Shown: piece after piece, positions 35,301 to 48,600 of the stretch
Position numbering within the stretch: position 1 is the stretch's first letter
Layout: each line of letters starts with the position of its first letter
Assembly: GCF_965638725.1 (NCBI RefSeq)
Contig: NC_134954.1
Coordinates: 6,877,001 to 6,941,000 of the forward strand
Direction of reading: 5' to 3'
From: Aptenodytes patagonicus
Taxonomy: Eukaryota; Chordata; Aves; Sphenisciformes; Spheniscidae
Length of the DNA stretch: 64,000 nt
The notes under the pieces: generated by a model
What the model was told of the DNA's origin: nothing
Seen by the model: the letters and a program-made list of their open reading frames with translations, nothing else
Database searches by the model: none
Position numbers and translations under genes: made by a program

Positions 35301-37053
35301 GGAAGAGGCTGAGGGCTGCAGTATTAATAGAAGGGGAATTGCTGACTGACCATGAAGTCTTGAGAACAACGGACCTTTACTCCACATACACTGTTATAGT
35401 TTGCAGTGCACTGATACATTCTCTTCCTTCTCTTTTCCTCCCTTCTCTCAATTAATGCTGCTCATGGCCCTGCTAAGGTTTAATTCTTTGCTTTGTGGCT
35501 TATTCTGGATCACTTTAAGGTCCTGCATAAAAGCAGATATTGTGCTGGTGGGTTGAACAGATGAACTTGCGTTATTCTGGATGAATTTTTATGTCTAATT
35601 TATTATTTTTGAGGTCATAAGTCTACAGTGTTCCCTTTCAGTAGAATAAAGATGTTTGGATAAAGACAGTGTGATTTACTATGCCAATATATTATTGATG
35701 GGAGGCAACTACAGTGATAATGTGGTGGTTTTTTCTGCCAGTCGGGGTTTAAAACGCAAGAGTTGCAAATACTATCTCCTTATGATACAAAAAGGCACTT
35801 CTTCCAGGTTTGTTAGAACAAAGAATGTGGATGTGAAATATTCCTCAGGCTATTAAAAGTCTTGGATGTGTTTCATTGCAGGCCACGTGGGCACCATTAG
35901 CACCATTTTGTCATTCATACCAGTCAACCATGGGAAGGAGAACGCAATGCGAGAAGAAAACTGACATTCCTGTCGTTTCATGTTGCTAACAGACTCTTGG
36001 TGTTAGGCGTCAGTAGGGTATCTGTATCAGTCCTACCTTCCTGCAGTGCTACAGAGAGTCTTCTCTGCTTCAAAGAAGACCTGGCCTTGTGGCCACTGTT
36101 AGAAGCACTGGGATTAAGGGGGTGGGGGGTAAGAGGGAAGAGGCTTCTACAAGGCATGTCTAAGTACTTAATACCACAACCCAGCATCACATGTTCCTTT
36201 CTCACTTTCATTCTTCATTCAAGTCTTTTTAAACGTGATGAAGGGCATGTTTCTTTGCCTTATCTAATTGAATTAGGTAGTTACATTAAAATTGGCATAC
36301 AGTAAGTTGGCAGAACAGTTATTGCTTACAATAACAGAGCCTGGGCGCTGAGCACAGCTCAATATCCTTTCCTAAAAAGAAAACCCACTCTTGAACCAGA
36401 GAAAGTGAGCTGAATTGGCAAAAAATGTTGCCTTTTATTCCTTGCTGGACCCTCTGAGATTGTTCTGCAGAGTGAATTGATTTGGGAGCAATGGAGCCAT
36501 TGTCTCCAGGCTGGTAGCAGTCATTTGCACAGCTTGCCTCAATGAATATTTTGTCAGAACGTTTTTTGCATTGCCAATCTTCTATGCTAACCCCGATGCC
36601 CCACAACTTGGAGCTAATTAGTAATGCATAACAGAGGAAATGCTTCTTTTCTTTTCCTCTCCCTGAAAGAATAATTTGCCCTGCTAACAATAACTCCTGG
36701 CACTATGGGAAGAACAGGCCACAAAAATGTTTTTCTTATAGTAAAGGTGCAGCAGGAGGAATGGACTGTTTTCTGGAGGTTCTCTTGGGATTATTTGCAT
36801 GTAGGACATCAAATATACTATGGAAAACAGTTACTTAACTGACTGCTTATGTTTATCAAAAATTGCTTTTTTTCCCCCCCTTCTGCTCTTTACTGTGTTA
36901 TGTCAAAATTGGATCTACTTAGCCCATAGACTAAGGGAGTGATATCTGTGTATTATATCAAAGGATGGGAAGGGGCGTAGTGGTTAATGAGGTTGTATTG
37001 GATAGTGTGGGACCTGAGCATGATGTAAATGGTATGGAATAAGGGGTGGAGAA
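29359..37053. other. Intergenic DNA, no gene seen
   Basis: About 7.7 kb of largely AT-rich sequence without recognised genes or transposons. It contains short homopolymers and an A/C-only tract at about 34630-34668. Confidence 0.5.
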
Positions 37054-37650
37054 TGTGCTGGTTGTGGTTGGGACAGAGTTAATTTTCTTCACAGTAGCTA
37101 GTATGGGGCTGTGTTTTGGATTTGTGCTGGAAACAGTGCTGATAACACAGGGATGTTTTCGTTACTGCTGAGCAGTGCTGACACACAGTCAAGGCCTTTT
37201 CTGCCTCTCACCCCACCCCACCAGCGAGCAGGCTGGGGGGGCACAAGAACTTGGGAGGGGACACAGCCGGGACAGCTGACCCCAACTGATCCAAGGGATA
37301 TTCCACACCATATGATGTCATGCTCAGCATGTAAAGCTGGGGGAAGAAGGAGGAAGGGGGGGACGTTCGGAGTGATGGCGTTTGCCTTCCCAAGTCACCG
37401 TTAGGTGTGATGGAGCCCTGCTTTCCTGGGGATGGCTGCACACCTGCCTGCCAATGGGAAGCAGTGAATGAATTCCTTGTTTTGCTTTGCTTGTGTGCTT
37501 GGCTTTTGCTTTACCTGTTAAACTGTCTTTATCTCAACCCACGAGTTTTCTCACTTTTACCTTTCTGATTCTCTCCCCTGTCCCACCAGGGCAGGGAGTG
37601 AGCGAGCGGCTGCGTGGGGCTGAGTTGCTGGCTGGGGTTAAGCCATGGCA
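37054..37650 (+). mobile_element. Solitary LTR of an avian endogenous retrovirus
   Basis: A 597-bp element begins with TGTGCTGG and ends with CCATGGCA, giving the TG...CA ends of an LTR. It matches a very common avian LTR type from memory. Landmarks in order: 'gggacagagttaattttctt', 'gtgttttggatttgtgctgg', 'aaggccttttctgcctctca', 'gggacagctgaccccaactg', 'aaactgtctttatctcaacc', 'gagtgagcgagcggctgcgt'. The TATA-like position reads CATGTAAAG, which looks mutated. No internal retroviral genes flank it, so it is a solo LTR left by recombination between the two ends. The flanking bases (gagaa before, gctta after) are not a clear target duplication. I would place it as ERVL-like, with the family name unsure. 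Confidence 0.88.
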
Positions 37651-40600
37651 GCTTATTATAGCTCTACTATAAAACCAATGGTTCACAAGACCATGTTCTG
37701 TCACGCCCACCATGTGTTAGTTTATTATCTAGAGTTCCTCTTCTTTGCTTTCCTTCCTTTCTCCTCCACCCACACCCTGGCACCCTTGCTAATTCTTTTG
37801 TGGAAGCTGCTGCTGTCTGAGCCCTTTAGATGAGCTCTGAGAAAAGCATTGTGAGCAATGCGGTGGCCTCCTTCAGGCTGTGTCTCTTCTGAAGATGGTA
37901 AAACATAAATTAGTTGTGTTTTGTACAACCCAAGATTCACTCCTCTTTTATAGCTAAGAATGGCTCAACTAAAAATCTAATTTACAATGTAGTCTGGGGG
38001 AAACAGTTACACCAAGGAGGAGAAAGTGGTGAAGGGGGAAACAACAACAAGCCCAAACAACATAAAAACCAATGTATGCTGTGAAAAGCCACAAGAGCTG
38101 AAGCAGGCAATATAAGCATTTATTAAAAACTGTATAGATTTTTTTCTTTCCTTGAAGAAGAGAGCCACTGTGCATTAATGCTGCCCTGAACAAAGCCCTT
38201 TTATCTTCTGGGGATGACTTTGTATTCAGTGGTATTAAAATAATTCTGATTCAAATTGAAATTAAGGCGCTCTCGAAATTGCCTAAAGATATGGTCGTCC
38301 CTAATTTCTGATAACTTATTCTCCACATACTGCTTTTCATCACTGGGCATTGTGTTCTGTTGTAAGCTGCGTCCTTTTATTCATGGGGAGTCTGACTGCC
38401 ATCTCATGCCAGAGTAATTCAGTAAGGTTGCTCTTGATTTTTGTCAGCGTAAGTGAGAAGTCTTGTTTGCTTCCTTTATTAAAAATTCCAGCTTATGGTG
38501 TTAATTACTGATGATAAAGAAATGGATATAGCAGTAAACCCGAGCAGAAACTCCTACTTTTGCTGTAGAACTTCTCATAATTGTTCTTGGCTATCGGAGT
38601 TCTTGGATCTTTGGAATTTGATTAGTTGTGAAATATGGTGCTTGCTTAAATAGAGGAAAGAATTCTGCAACCCATAGAAGACCTTATCAAATTGGGTGAA
38701 ACGGAACGTGTATGAGTTTTTTATAAGGGTTTTGTTGCTAGTTGTAATCTCTAGTATTTTTAATTAGTGGGTTGGTGGAGAAGACCTGTGTTACTATCTA
38801 GTTTTTAGTGTAGTTAAGTTTATCACGTGCATGATCCTCATCTTCTCTTTCCATGAATGCAAAACTTCAGCTAACTTGACTATGGTTTTAATTTAGCATG
38901 ATTTACTGAGTGAAGGTTTTTGTAAGACACTTATGAAATGACATTTTTACTGAAAAAGCTCTTTGAACACACCAAAAGATGATGATGCAGCTACTCTAGA
39001 AAATATTTCCCTGAAAGCAGTTTTTGGTTTGCTTTTGCAAATAAATCTTTCTTCAGCACAGCTGAAAGGCAGTGTCAAAATGTGCTTGACTGTTTCAAGT
39101 TTGATCTTGATAGGATCAAACTTTAGCTGTATATGGTTGTGAACTATCAGAACAAGTTAGGAGGTCGAAATAATCATGGAATTAAGAGAAGGGGTGAACA
39201 CAGTGACTGAGAATGTGACACTTCTATCACTGATAGAAACTAATATTGACACAAGGGATTTCTTCTAAAGAACTGTATAAGGTGTACATTGCTTTGATGG
39301 CATTTAAAATCATGATAACTTTTTCTATGTAAAGCTTGCTGTGTGGCATCTGAGAAGGTTGAACATAAATTAGTACATGCTCTGAAGAGCTGGAACTCTT
39401 TAAGGATCATGTTTAAGTAGTTAGAAAGACTTGAAGTCTTAGCCCTGGCGTTAGGACCTGGGACAATTGGAGCAGGGTCATCCCTAGTCGGTAGTGGTCT
39501 GTGGAGTTACGCTTTCAGGCAGAAACCGTGTGTGGCTTCTGCCCAGGCTCTACCAATAAGGCAGTGTGTAGGATCCTGTAATTATGATCTGATGAATAGA
39601 CTGTTGACCATCTACCAAAAATCTTGTCCAAACTGCAGATGATCTTCCTCCTGCAAAATATAGCAAATAACTTGTTTTGCATCCGTTACATTTTATTCAA
39701 GGGGATCAATGTGTCTTACAATAGTTCTGTATATTAATTCTCCTGTCTGCTAGTAAATGTATTCTTCCATGAAATACATGGGGACAGAAATTGCATAAGG
39801 TCATATAAGAAAAAAAAAAAGTCAGTTAGACACAAGTCAATTTTCCTGTTTTATCTGTTTTTTAATCTCTAAGCGTGACTTTCAATTATGCGTTGACGTT
39901 CAAGAATTTCTCCCCAGTGAATACCCAGTCATGTGAGGCACGGTGCTTTCAGGTGAGGTTCTTCAGTAGCTTTATCACTAGTCAGCATTTGTGGGAGGTT
40001 TTTGAGCAGTTTCACAGGAATGTACATAATCTTGCAAGACTGTATGTTTGTAAGGAACAGGAGTGCAAAAATCTTCCAGTAGCTTTCGGGCACAGTTATT
40101 AAACTGTTTCCTGTTCTTCCAGTCCAAGTGATCAGCTGTGGCATCAGCATCATGTGGGAAGTTGTGGCAACGTGTCCAGGGTCAGCAGTTCAGCTTCTCT
40201 GAGGAACAGCCAGATGCAGACTTTAAGGGACTAGTAGGAGTATACCTTTACTGCAGGCCAAGGTAGAACTGATCCATGTGAAGACTCAAGGATGACAGCT
40301 GTGGTCAAGCTCCCCTCTGAAAGCAGCCATGCTTTGGGGGCATGGTCCGAGCTACTGAGTGCACCCTTGGGACCCTGAATGGGCTTGTGCAGGCCCTGAT
40401 GGATACCAGGAATCTGCAGTCTCACTGCTATGGATAACAGAGCCGTCTAGCTCAAAGCTAGTTTGAGTGTTTCCTCGTGTACTGCAGATACAGTTCTTGA
40501 CTGCATTGCAGATAAACTGTATATATAACTTGATTTATGTATGTACATGTTTACTCACCCTGAAACAGAGAAACACAAAAATAGTATGCAGCATTATCCC

Positions 40601-43600
40601 TACTGTACAAGGTCTTCCAATGGCAATAAGCTGATTTCCAGGGAAGAGCTGGAATTTATTTGGCCTTATTTGGCTCAAACCAATAACATTTTCCAACTGC
40701 TTAGTAGGATGTCTTACAGTTTTGATATCAACTTGCATCATCTTGAAGATGAGTACGTGCTTATGCACTGCGAAAATAGTTGAGGAAGCTGTCTGTCACT
40801 TGCCCTTCTTTGTGTCCTGTGATACCAATATAGTAAATGTGTGAGTGTCTCGCATTGGTTAACGTTGGGTGAACAAGATTCACCTCACGTAACGAGTAAA
40901 TGTCGGAGAGCATGGTGTATGCCCAAACTGTCAGTGACCTTAAAAAATTTTAAAAAGGCTTCCTCTATTATGGCCTTCTTTAGCTCTTTGAGGGTGTACC
41001 TGCAACTTCTATTTATTTTCAATGAAGTGTTCAGGTACGTGAAACTAGTAATATGCAGAGTGCCATAAACAATACAGTAATCTGTAACAAAAAGAACTGC
41101 TATGCGCACTCCCGGCAACCACGGGGCGGGGGGGGGGGGAATAGCAATTTAGCCAAATGTTCAGAGCAAATAATCTTGTGCCTTTTCCTGTCTTTTTGAA
41201 GTTTCTGTAAGCATACTGCAGAGCCAGACTTAAAGTTTGGCACGGCTCTAATTAGTGACTGAAAAAAGAAGGTGTATTTGTCTGTGTCAGCTGGAAAAAC
41301 GTGCCTTCAAGGACTTGGCTTTGTTGATCTTGGATCTGATGTCAAATTGGCTGACTTGCAAAACAGCCTTTTAAACTTAAATACTGCTTCAGAATGACTG
41401 CTGTCAAAACAGTAGAAAAAAATAAACAAGAAAGTCTGATATATCTAACCCTGTAGCGTATGCAAAAAGCAGCTCTAGGAGCAGCATGGCTGGCTGCGTT
41501 ATAAATGAGGTGCCATAGGCATCCAACTGTGTAGATGTAAGGCTTCTTCCTCTGGAAATGCATGTGCATCCCTTTGCGTTTGCTGAGGCATTATCCAAAC
41601 CCAAATATACAATATTTTCTTGGGAATTGAACTGCATTTTAAATGCTTTAGTGGCTTCATCAAGCAGTCTGGAAGAAATGCAGTTGGCTGCTATATAAGT
41701 TTGAAAATACAGGAACAATCGCAGCTTTTTTTCAAACAGGGTTATGTGGGATAGAGATGGGAGAGGTAATACTTGTCCACAGAAAATGGTGAGATTTGTG
41801 TGTAACCTCCCAAGCTGCTCTATGCAATTTCATCCAGCTGTTCCAGCAACAAATCCAATTTTTTCAGATGTATCCATACATTTATGAGATGATTCGAGCT
41901 TGAAGAGTTTTAATCTACTGCTGTTTTGGGCTCAGCTTCTGCAAAAATGTATTTACCTGCTTTAGTAGTTCTACAGTTATGAAGAGACTGTAGGATTAAA
42001 AGAGAGCAGAGTGGTTTATAGACTGATGCTAGAAACAGCTGCTCAAAACCTGGAATTTTGATATAAAAACAAATTGAAAAATTGAAAGGCAAACCTACCA
42101 TTGTTTAGATTAAACAAACTTTGTGCATGTACTTTTCAACAAAATGGGGAATAAGTAAACACTTTGGTGGCAACTGATCCTTTTTTCTTTTTTTGACATG
42201 AAGCAAAATAGGTTTTTGGATTATTTCACCCTTCCCCCCCACCTCTGGAACTGATTCTTGGAAATGTGATTTCAGGCAAGTTGAAGACTCATTCTGAAAA
42301 TGCAAACTCAAAATATCTTGGTATTTCTCAAGAGAATAGCTTAATCTGAAAATGTCAAAATTAAGTAATTAAACCTCTTCAAGAATCCCCATCTACACTT
42401 GTTTAAAACCTGTTTGCTGAATTTGACATGGATTTGTGAACGTTTTTGTTCCCTCAGAACTCCATTTCTCTGAGTTTGGTAACGGATGGAGAGCAAATCC
42501 TCTATTACGACTTGTTATTTGACCATAGGCAAATCACGCTCTCCATGTTTCCAGCGTTCGAGAGGGGACACTGCGGAGACTCGTGTATTCAGTTATTCTT
42601 TCATGTAACAAGGCAAGCTCAGGCCTTGGACGAAAGCAGACCTTGTGGATTAGGTCTGCGGGGTTTCACGAAGCTGCACGTAGTGTTTGGCAGCAACAGA
42701 GCTGGAGAAGCGGTCTGACTGATGCTGCAAAACAGAGCCGTTATTCAGAGCAGTTCTGCGTCTGAGTTATAAGCTGCGAATTGCTATTGCCAAACCTGAT
42801 CTTCTCCAAGTATATATATATATATATATAGGCGTGTCAACAAATTAGAGCAGGAGTACAAGTAGCCTGGCACTCCTGGCTTTGGTTTACTCTCAAAGAA
42901 ATGACCCACCCTCACAGTCTAAATTTCTCTTGGCTGCAAAGAAGTGGGACATGAGTTTAATATTCTGGATAATAAACAGACTACCGAATTAAAATCAGGA
43001 TGGTGCACCAGACAGGGAATCGTTTGTGCGGCTCTGTTTGTGTCTCTCTGGGCTTTTTGCCTAGCTGGCCAGCACCCAGGGAGCGCAAACTGCTGCCGTT
43101 CGCTCCGGGAGACCAGCAACTGAGGGAAACTCGTTGGGAATTAAGTTCTGCTTCCCATTCCTGATGATGAGAGGCACTTACTGAGTGCAGCAGGGGAGTT
43201 GATGGTCTGTTTAAGGAAAGCAGCTTGCCGGGGCTCCAGAGGGAATGGCAGCTGCTCAGGGAGGAGGAGCAAAGCATTGGGACGCAGTGGTGCATGAGGC
43301 CAAGCCTACAGCTGTAACAGAAAATGTTATTTTAGAAATCCTGAGCTGATTCAAATAACAGCCTGGCTGACCAACTTCAGCATCTAATACTGCCATGATG
43401 AAGGCACTGTGAGAGACATGCCTGAAGCACCGGGGCAGTTGGAGGTCAGCACCTAGGAAGCAAAATGGAACAGCCTGGGGAGAGAGGTTCCCAGGCTCGA
43501 TCAGAGACCCTGTGGGAAGGGCAGAACTTGTGGCAGCATTGGGTGCCCGCCTGAGAGAAGGCACCCCATACCCAGAGAGAGAAACTGGGTGGGCATCAGG

Positions 43601-45524
43601 CAGAGGAGGCGGCTCCGCGGGTACGTGGGGACAGTGCAGTGGAATAATGCTGCACTTGAGGTTGTCACAGGGCACTCTAGATGTGTGTCATGGTAAATAC
43701 ATCACAAGGAAAAGACCGTGAAAATGAAAGCGGGGGGGAACATCAGGAAGGTTGCTAATGTCCAATGTGGGGTACTCTAAAGTGAAAGGGGAGGAATGGA
43801 GCATGGAGGGGAAAATGGAGAAATTGGAATATTCCAGCATAGTGGGCAAAAGGGATTTGGAGGCTGAAAGAGTCTTGTGACCAAAAAGTACGTGTGTGGG
43901 AACTGCTTCTACTACAAATGACCCTGACAACCATTTTACATTCCTCTGTGCCATAAGTTTCTCTCCTTTGTAGAATGGGGACACTAACACTTCAATTTAA
44001 TGTTGGGTGTGCGCGCCAGTTATTGGTGTGTGGGAAGGCCCAGAGACCCCAGTCAGGGTCTGAGTCTTGTTAAACCAAGTGTTGTAAACAGCAGAAGAGC
44101 CCAGACAGCTTTAAAAATAATTAATCTGCAATTTAAGTGTATTTACGTATCACTGTAGGGAAGCTGTTTATAACAGTCCCAGCAATATGTTATGGCTTAA
44201 AAAGGAGGACATAGGTGGGAAGTGAAGAATAACCGTGAAATGGCAAGAATCAAATAAATTAAGCTCACAGAATAGTAGTTCTTAGTCATAGACAGAAAAT
44301 AGTGGGAACAGATTTCCCAATATCTGGCAGAACTGAGAATAGAGTCCTTCCTCTTTCCTGACCTTTCAGTGCAGATAAAGATTAAAAATAAATAAGACTT
44401 GGAATACTTAGGAGAAAGAGGCACAGAATTAGGATGGATTATGCTGCTCTTGCCGTGAGAGTAGAGGTGATCGTAAGTGTGGCTAGATAAGGTGTGTACT
44501 GTTAATTTTGTGATTTGGAATAATGGTGTTAAAAGGATTATTCAGTGTCCTGCGTGCATTTAGCTGGCCTCAATGTGTTTTGTGGGTTGTTTTTGTGTGG
44601 TGGTGTTTTTTTTCCTAAATGAATAGTGTAGGCAGAGTGCATTCGATCCTGATCTGGTTAGAAGGAGGGTTGTTAAATGGGAAGTGGTTTATTGATTACT
44701 ATTTTCACAAGCTGTGATAGCTTACCTTTATCATTTTAAGAGATTCTTGTTTTGCCCTTTCACTTAGTGCAAGGTCATGGAACAATTGATTTGGCATTTG
44801 GTACAATGTGCAGTTAAAGGGATGGAAACCGTGGGTGAGGCAGTAGAATGGTTGCAGTGTTTGTTTTACTTCTTCCCTCTTGCTCTCCCTCCCTCCCCCA
44901 AATGATTACCTGCTGCATTTGAAGGAAAATTAACAACCAGATTGTCATTCTACAGATTTCTGCTTGATCAGAGCGTCAACTGGATCCGATAGTTCTTTCT
45001 CCAGCAGGTGCCAAGGACAGAATGGGATTCTTCTGCTGTTACCCACACCCTCCCTCCCCCCTCTGCTAGGAGAGCAGCAAATCCATGTTGCGTGCTTTTA
45101 TCAGTGTAATACAGCATTTAGGGTGCAGTGCATGGTTACTCTTAATTATTTTTAATCCTTTATAAGGCTCTCATCTAACATACAACATAGGGTTTTTAAG
45201 ATGTAAAACAGTGTGATTTGGCTGTTGTCTGAAGATGTAATTTTAATTTTTTTTTCTTTTAAACCACAACACACCACAAACCAACCACCCAACAATGCAG
45301 TGCTCTCATATGCAAAGATGCTCTATCATGATGTTAGATGCTAATTTGCAGTCGACATAATCTGCCTCATAATGCAGCAGCTCTTTCTCCACGGGGGATA
45401 GAGAGGTCCTGACGTAATTTGAAGGATGTCAAAGCTAGTGGGGATTTTCAAGCAATAGGGGCAGTGGTTTGGCTTTTGGGTTGGAAGCACGGTAGCAGCG
45501 GTCCCGTGACAACAGCTCTGTTTG
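37651..45524. other. Intergenic DNA, no gene seen
   Basis: About 7.9 kb without recognised genes or transposons. It includes a (TA)10 run at 42811-42830, a short G-run cluster near 41122-41139 and an A/C-only tract at about 45260-45296. Frames on both strands around 43250-43720 lie in a modestly GC-rich patch and have no family resemblance. Confidence 0.5.
42811..42830. repeat. (TA)10 microsatellite
   Basis: Ten uninterrupted TA dinucleotides. Confidence 0.95.
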
Positions 45525-45660
45525 ACACTCGCCATGACAAAGTTCCCTAGCAACCGCGGCTGGCAAGCAGGGTGCACTTGCAGGGATGCTGTCCTCCCGC
45601 CTCGAAAGGCTGCCCTTCGCACGCCGCCGAGGGCCGGGGGAAGAAAATGGCCCGACTCCA
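45525..45660. promoter_or_regulatory. Isolated CpG-rich patch with an X-box-like site
   Basis: A CpG-rich patch of about 135 bases stands alone in AT-rich DNA. Inside it, 45542-45554 reads GTTCCCTAGCAAC, close to the palindromic RFX-factor X-box (half-sites GTTNCC and RGYAAC). Patches like this can be promoters or enhancers. No gene start, splice-flanked exon or long conserved frame is visible next to it. Confidence 0.35.
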
Positions 45661-48600
45661 ATCAGGACTGTGTGCCTGAACAACTGGATAGCAGCTATCT
45701 TGCAAATGGCAGGCACACTGAGAAACTGTTTCTGTGTGTGCCTTGATTTTCAGAGCTATAGTGCTCTCTAGGATGAATCATTTTGTGACAGATATTAGCC
45801 AGTGTTTATGACGGGTATTGTCCACAATGTATCATACTGGTTAAAGATTGTTATAGGAAACACTAGTCTCGGTACTGGGGGCAAGAATAAAATATAGACT
45901 GCACAGATTTCTTCCCTTTTTCTTTATGAAGAGAAGTTTGATTAGAATAATCTGTCATACAGCAGCTGAAGAAAGACAACCCAACCTCTGCAGTCTAGTA
46001 TCTAAGATCATTTTACTTTAAGGAAACACTGTAAAGAACAAACTGTCCTTATTTTCATAATGAAACTAGAGAGAAATCTAATGAAGCCTTCTGTGATTAG
46101 TGATGCTCAGGCACTTAAGGTGCTCTGTTGCAAACAGTAGCCCAAACCTTTTTGTGCAACCTCACTAGATAAGAAATTGCTCCTTGCTCTTTCTTAGGGA
46201 GCGTTTTCTGTTAACAAGCCTTATTTACAGTGTGCAAAGAGTTAATTATATCCTGTGCTTAATGACTGCTTAGTTTCTGAGAATTCCTCTGGCTGAGGCT
46301 GAGAACTGTTGACATATTTCATAGGCAAACCATTTGCTGTTATCCCTGGACTGCTGAAAGACTGCGATTGCTTTACCTTTGTAGGTGCTGGTAGTGAAAC
46401 AGGGGGGTGGATGATAGGAATGGGAATTCCCTGAGAAAACTGTGCTATAAAACACATGCTGTGCAACTTTCATGAGAAGTTTCTTAATTTTTGTAGCCTT
46501 GCTCTTTAAAGCTGCCCAGCTTCAGGAAAAGTAATTGTGTATAATGAAGGCTACCTGTGCATGGAGCCATTTTCAGAGGAAATGGGGGAGGAGGAGGTGG
46601 TGGCGATTCTCCTGTAGCTAGTAAAAAATGAAGATGCATGATTGTTTCTTCACTTCATAAGGGCACTGGGCTTCATATTTATGAGAAAAGACAAGCTTAT
46701 TAGTATTGCAGTAATCCATGGTCAATACAAGTATTACTTCATCTTGCTAACTACACTTCAAGATGTGGGGAAGGCTTAATCTGTTTCTTGTCTTGCCTAC
46801 CTAATTGTACCACTAATAAGAATTGGCGTTTGAGGGCTATTGACTTTCATGCCTCAGAGAGAGCAGGGGATGCCCAGCACTGGAGAGGATGAAACCTTTT
46901 GGTTGTCTTTTGCTGATGTAAATGAGGAGTAAAAATCCACAGATATGCTGGCATGGTTATGGTGAAAGGGAGAGGAGACTGGACCCCTATGTTTGTTTTT
47001 TTTATTTGGGATACTGGCTATTGCAGTGGAAGTCTGCGTGTGTGAATGATAATGACAAATGACTCAGGAAATTAATGGAGAAGAACATGTCAGGGAAACA
47101 GTCAGAAAATGGCAGTTAATGTCAACTGAAAGGAAAATGATCTGTGTACAGCACTTACACAGCAAGGGATGAAAAGGAAAGGAGCAATATAGTTAACATG
47201 GCTTCTCTCGTCATATTTAATTTTTTGATGGGGATGAAAGCCTGAAAATAAGCTGGAGGCAGCAGACTTTCTTGTCTAATCCCCAAGCACTTTCCCCTGT
47301 TCCAGTGTAACTAGGGGAACCTGGCATTAGTCATTACTTCAGGTGATTGGGGAGCAGGAGGGATTTATGGCTGAGAAGTGAAGGGTTTAGAAGTCAGTCA
47401 CAATTCATCTAATCACAGCCACTGAACTGACTTTAATTTGAGAGCATTTGGTGTGTTGTTGGCAAGCTTTCCATCTATCATAAACAAAGGCACCAAACTA
47501 ACGAAAATACTTGCCAACCCCCTTACCTCCTACACAAAAACGTTAAAAAGGCAACTGGCAAAGACGTGTCTGACGTTGAATTAATGCTGGCAGGGGCGGG
47601 AGAGCATCTATTGATCTGCTTCACATAGGCATGTCTATAGCTCAGATGGCTGTGTTATGAAATAGCAGGTACAGAGAAGTGGTTTGATATTGGGAGAGAA
47701 GGAGTCTGCCTCTAATAATTGCACACGTGGGCAAAGCAGGTTTTAAAGCAAATCAAAGTGAAGAGTTTGGTCCAAATTCAACTCTGCTACAACTCCACCG
47801 AGGGCAGTAGTGTTACACCAAGGACGGATTTGTCTTTCAGACCTTCACAAAGGGGACGTTATTGAGGCTGGTGAGATGAATTGAGAGTGTAGTGGGTCTC
47901 AGGAGGGGGTATTCAGAGCAGTAAAAGCCCTGGCCTTTTTTGCCAGGCAGGTACTGCAGACGGTGCAAAGGGCTCTGTGTTCTCCACAGTGCCACAGGGA
48001 GGGATCTTTCTTTTCGTGAAAGGGAAAGGCAGTGATGAGAGAGAGAGATGGCAACCTACCTGCCTATAAGAGTAGTCATTAACATGAGAGGAAATAATCA
48101 GCCCTTTGTCTGGGGGGGGTGGAAACAGCCAGCAGCCTTGCTGAACAAATGAAAACGTTCAGTCAGGCTATGTGCATCTCTTTGCTGGGGCGGGAAAGGG
48201 AAGCAGTTGGAAAGACAGTGCAAAGCTCGTATGGCAGTGCTATGCCCTGTTTTATTTACAGTTCATAGTGCTTTCAACTCTGGGTTCTTTGGTGACAGCT
48301 AAAGCTAAGCAGTACTAGACTTCCTCAGACAACCAACCTTCCATAAAATGACTGGGTGGAGCGATTCTGTTGATTCAGTAAGTGGCACTGTTCTCTCTGA
48401 CTCAATCCTGTATTACCGTGAGGCCGGGGGACACTGCTCTTTGTCATTTAGATCAGCAGTAATCATGAGTTCTTGGTTACTTGTGACAGAAAAGATGCCT
48501 GGCCCTCTTTCTGAAAAAAAAATGTAGGAAATGTATTCATGCAGAAGGTCAGCTTCTTCAGCAACAAAAATGTAGGTTGTTCCAAATGAGATTTATGTCC

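Noticed and set aside
37111-37404. 97-codon frame inside the LTR
   Set aside because: LTRs of this type are noncoding; the frame is a chance opening.
43256-43675. 139-codon minus-strand frame
   Set aside because: No recognisable family and no splice context; modestly GC-rich DNA explains its length.
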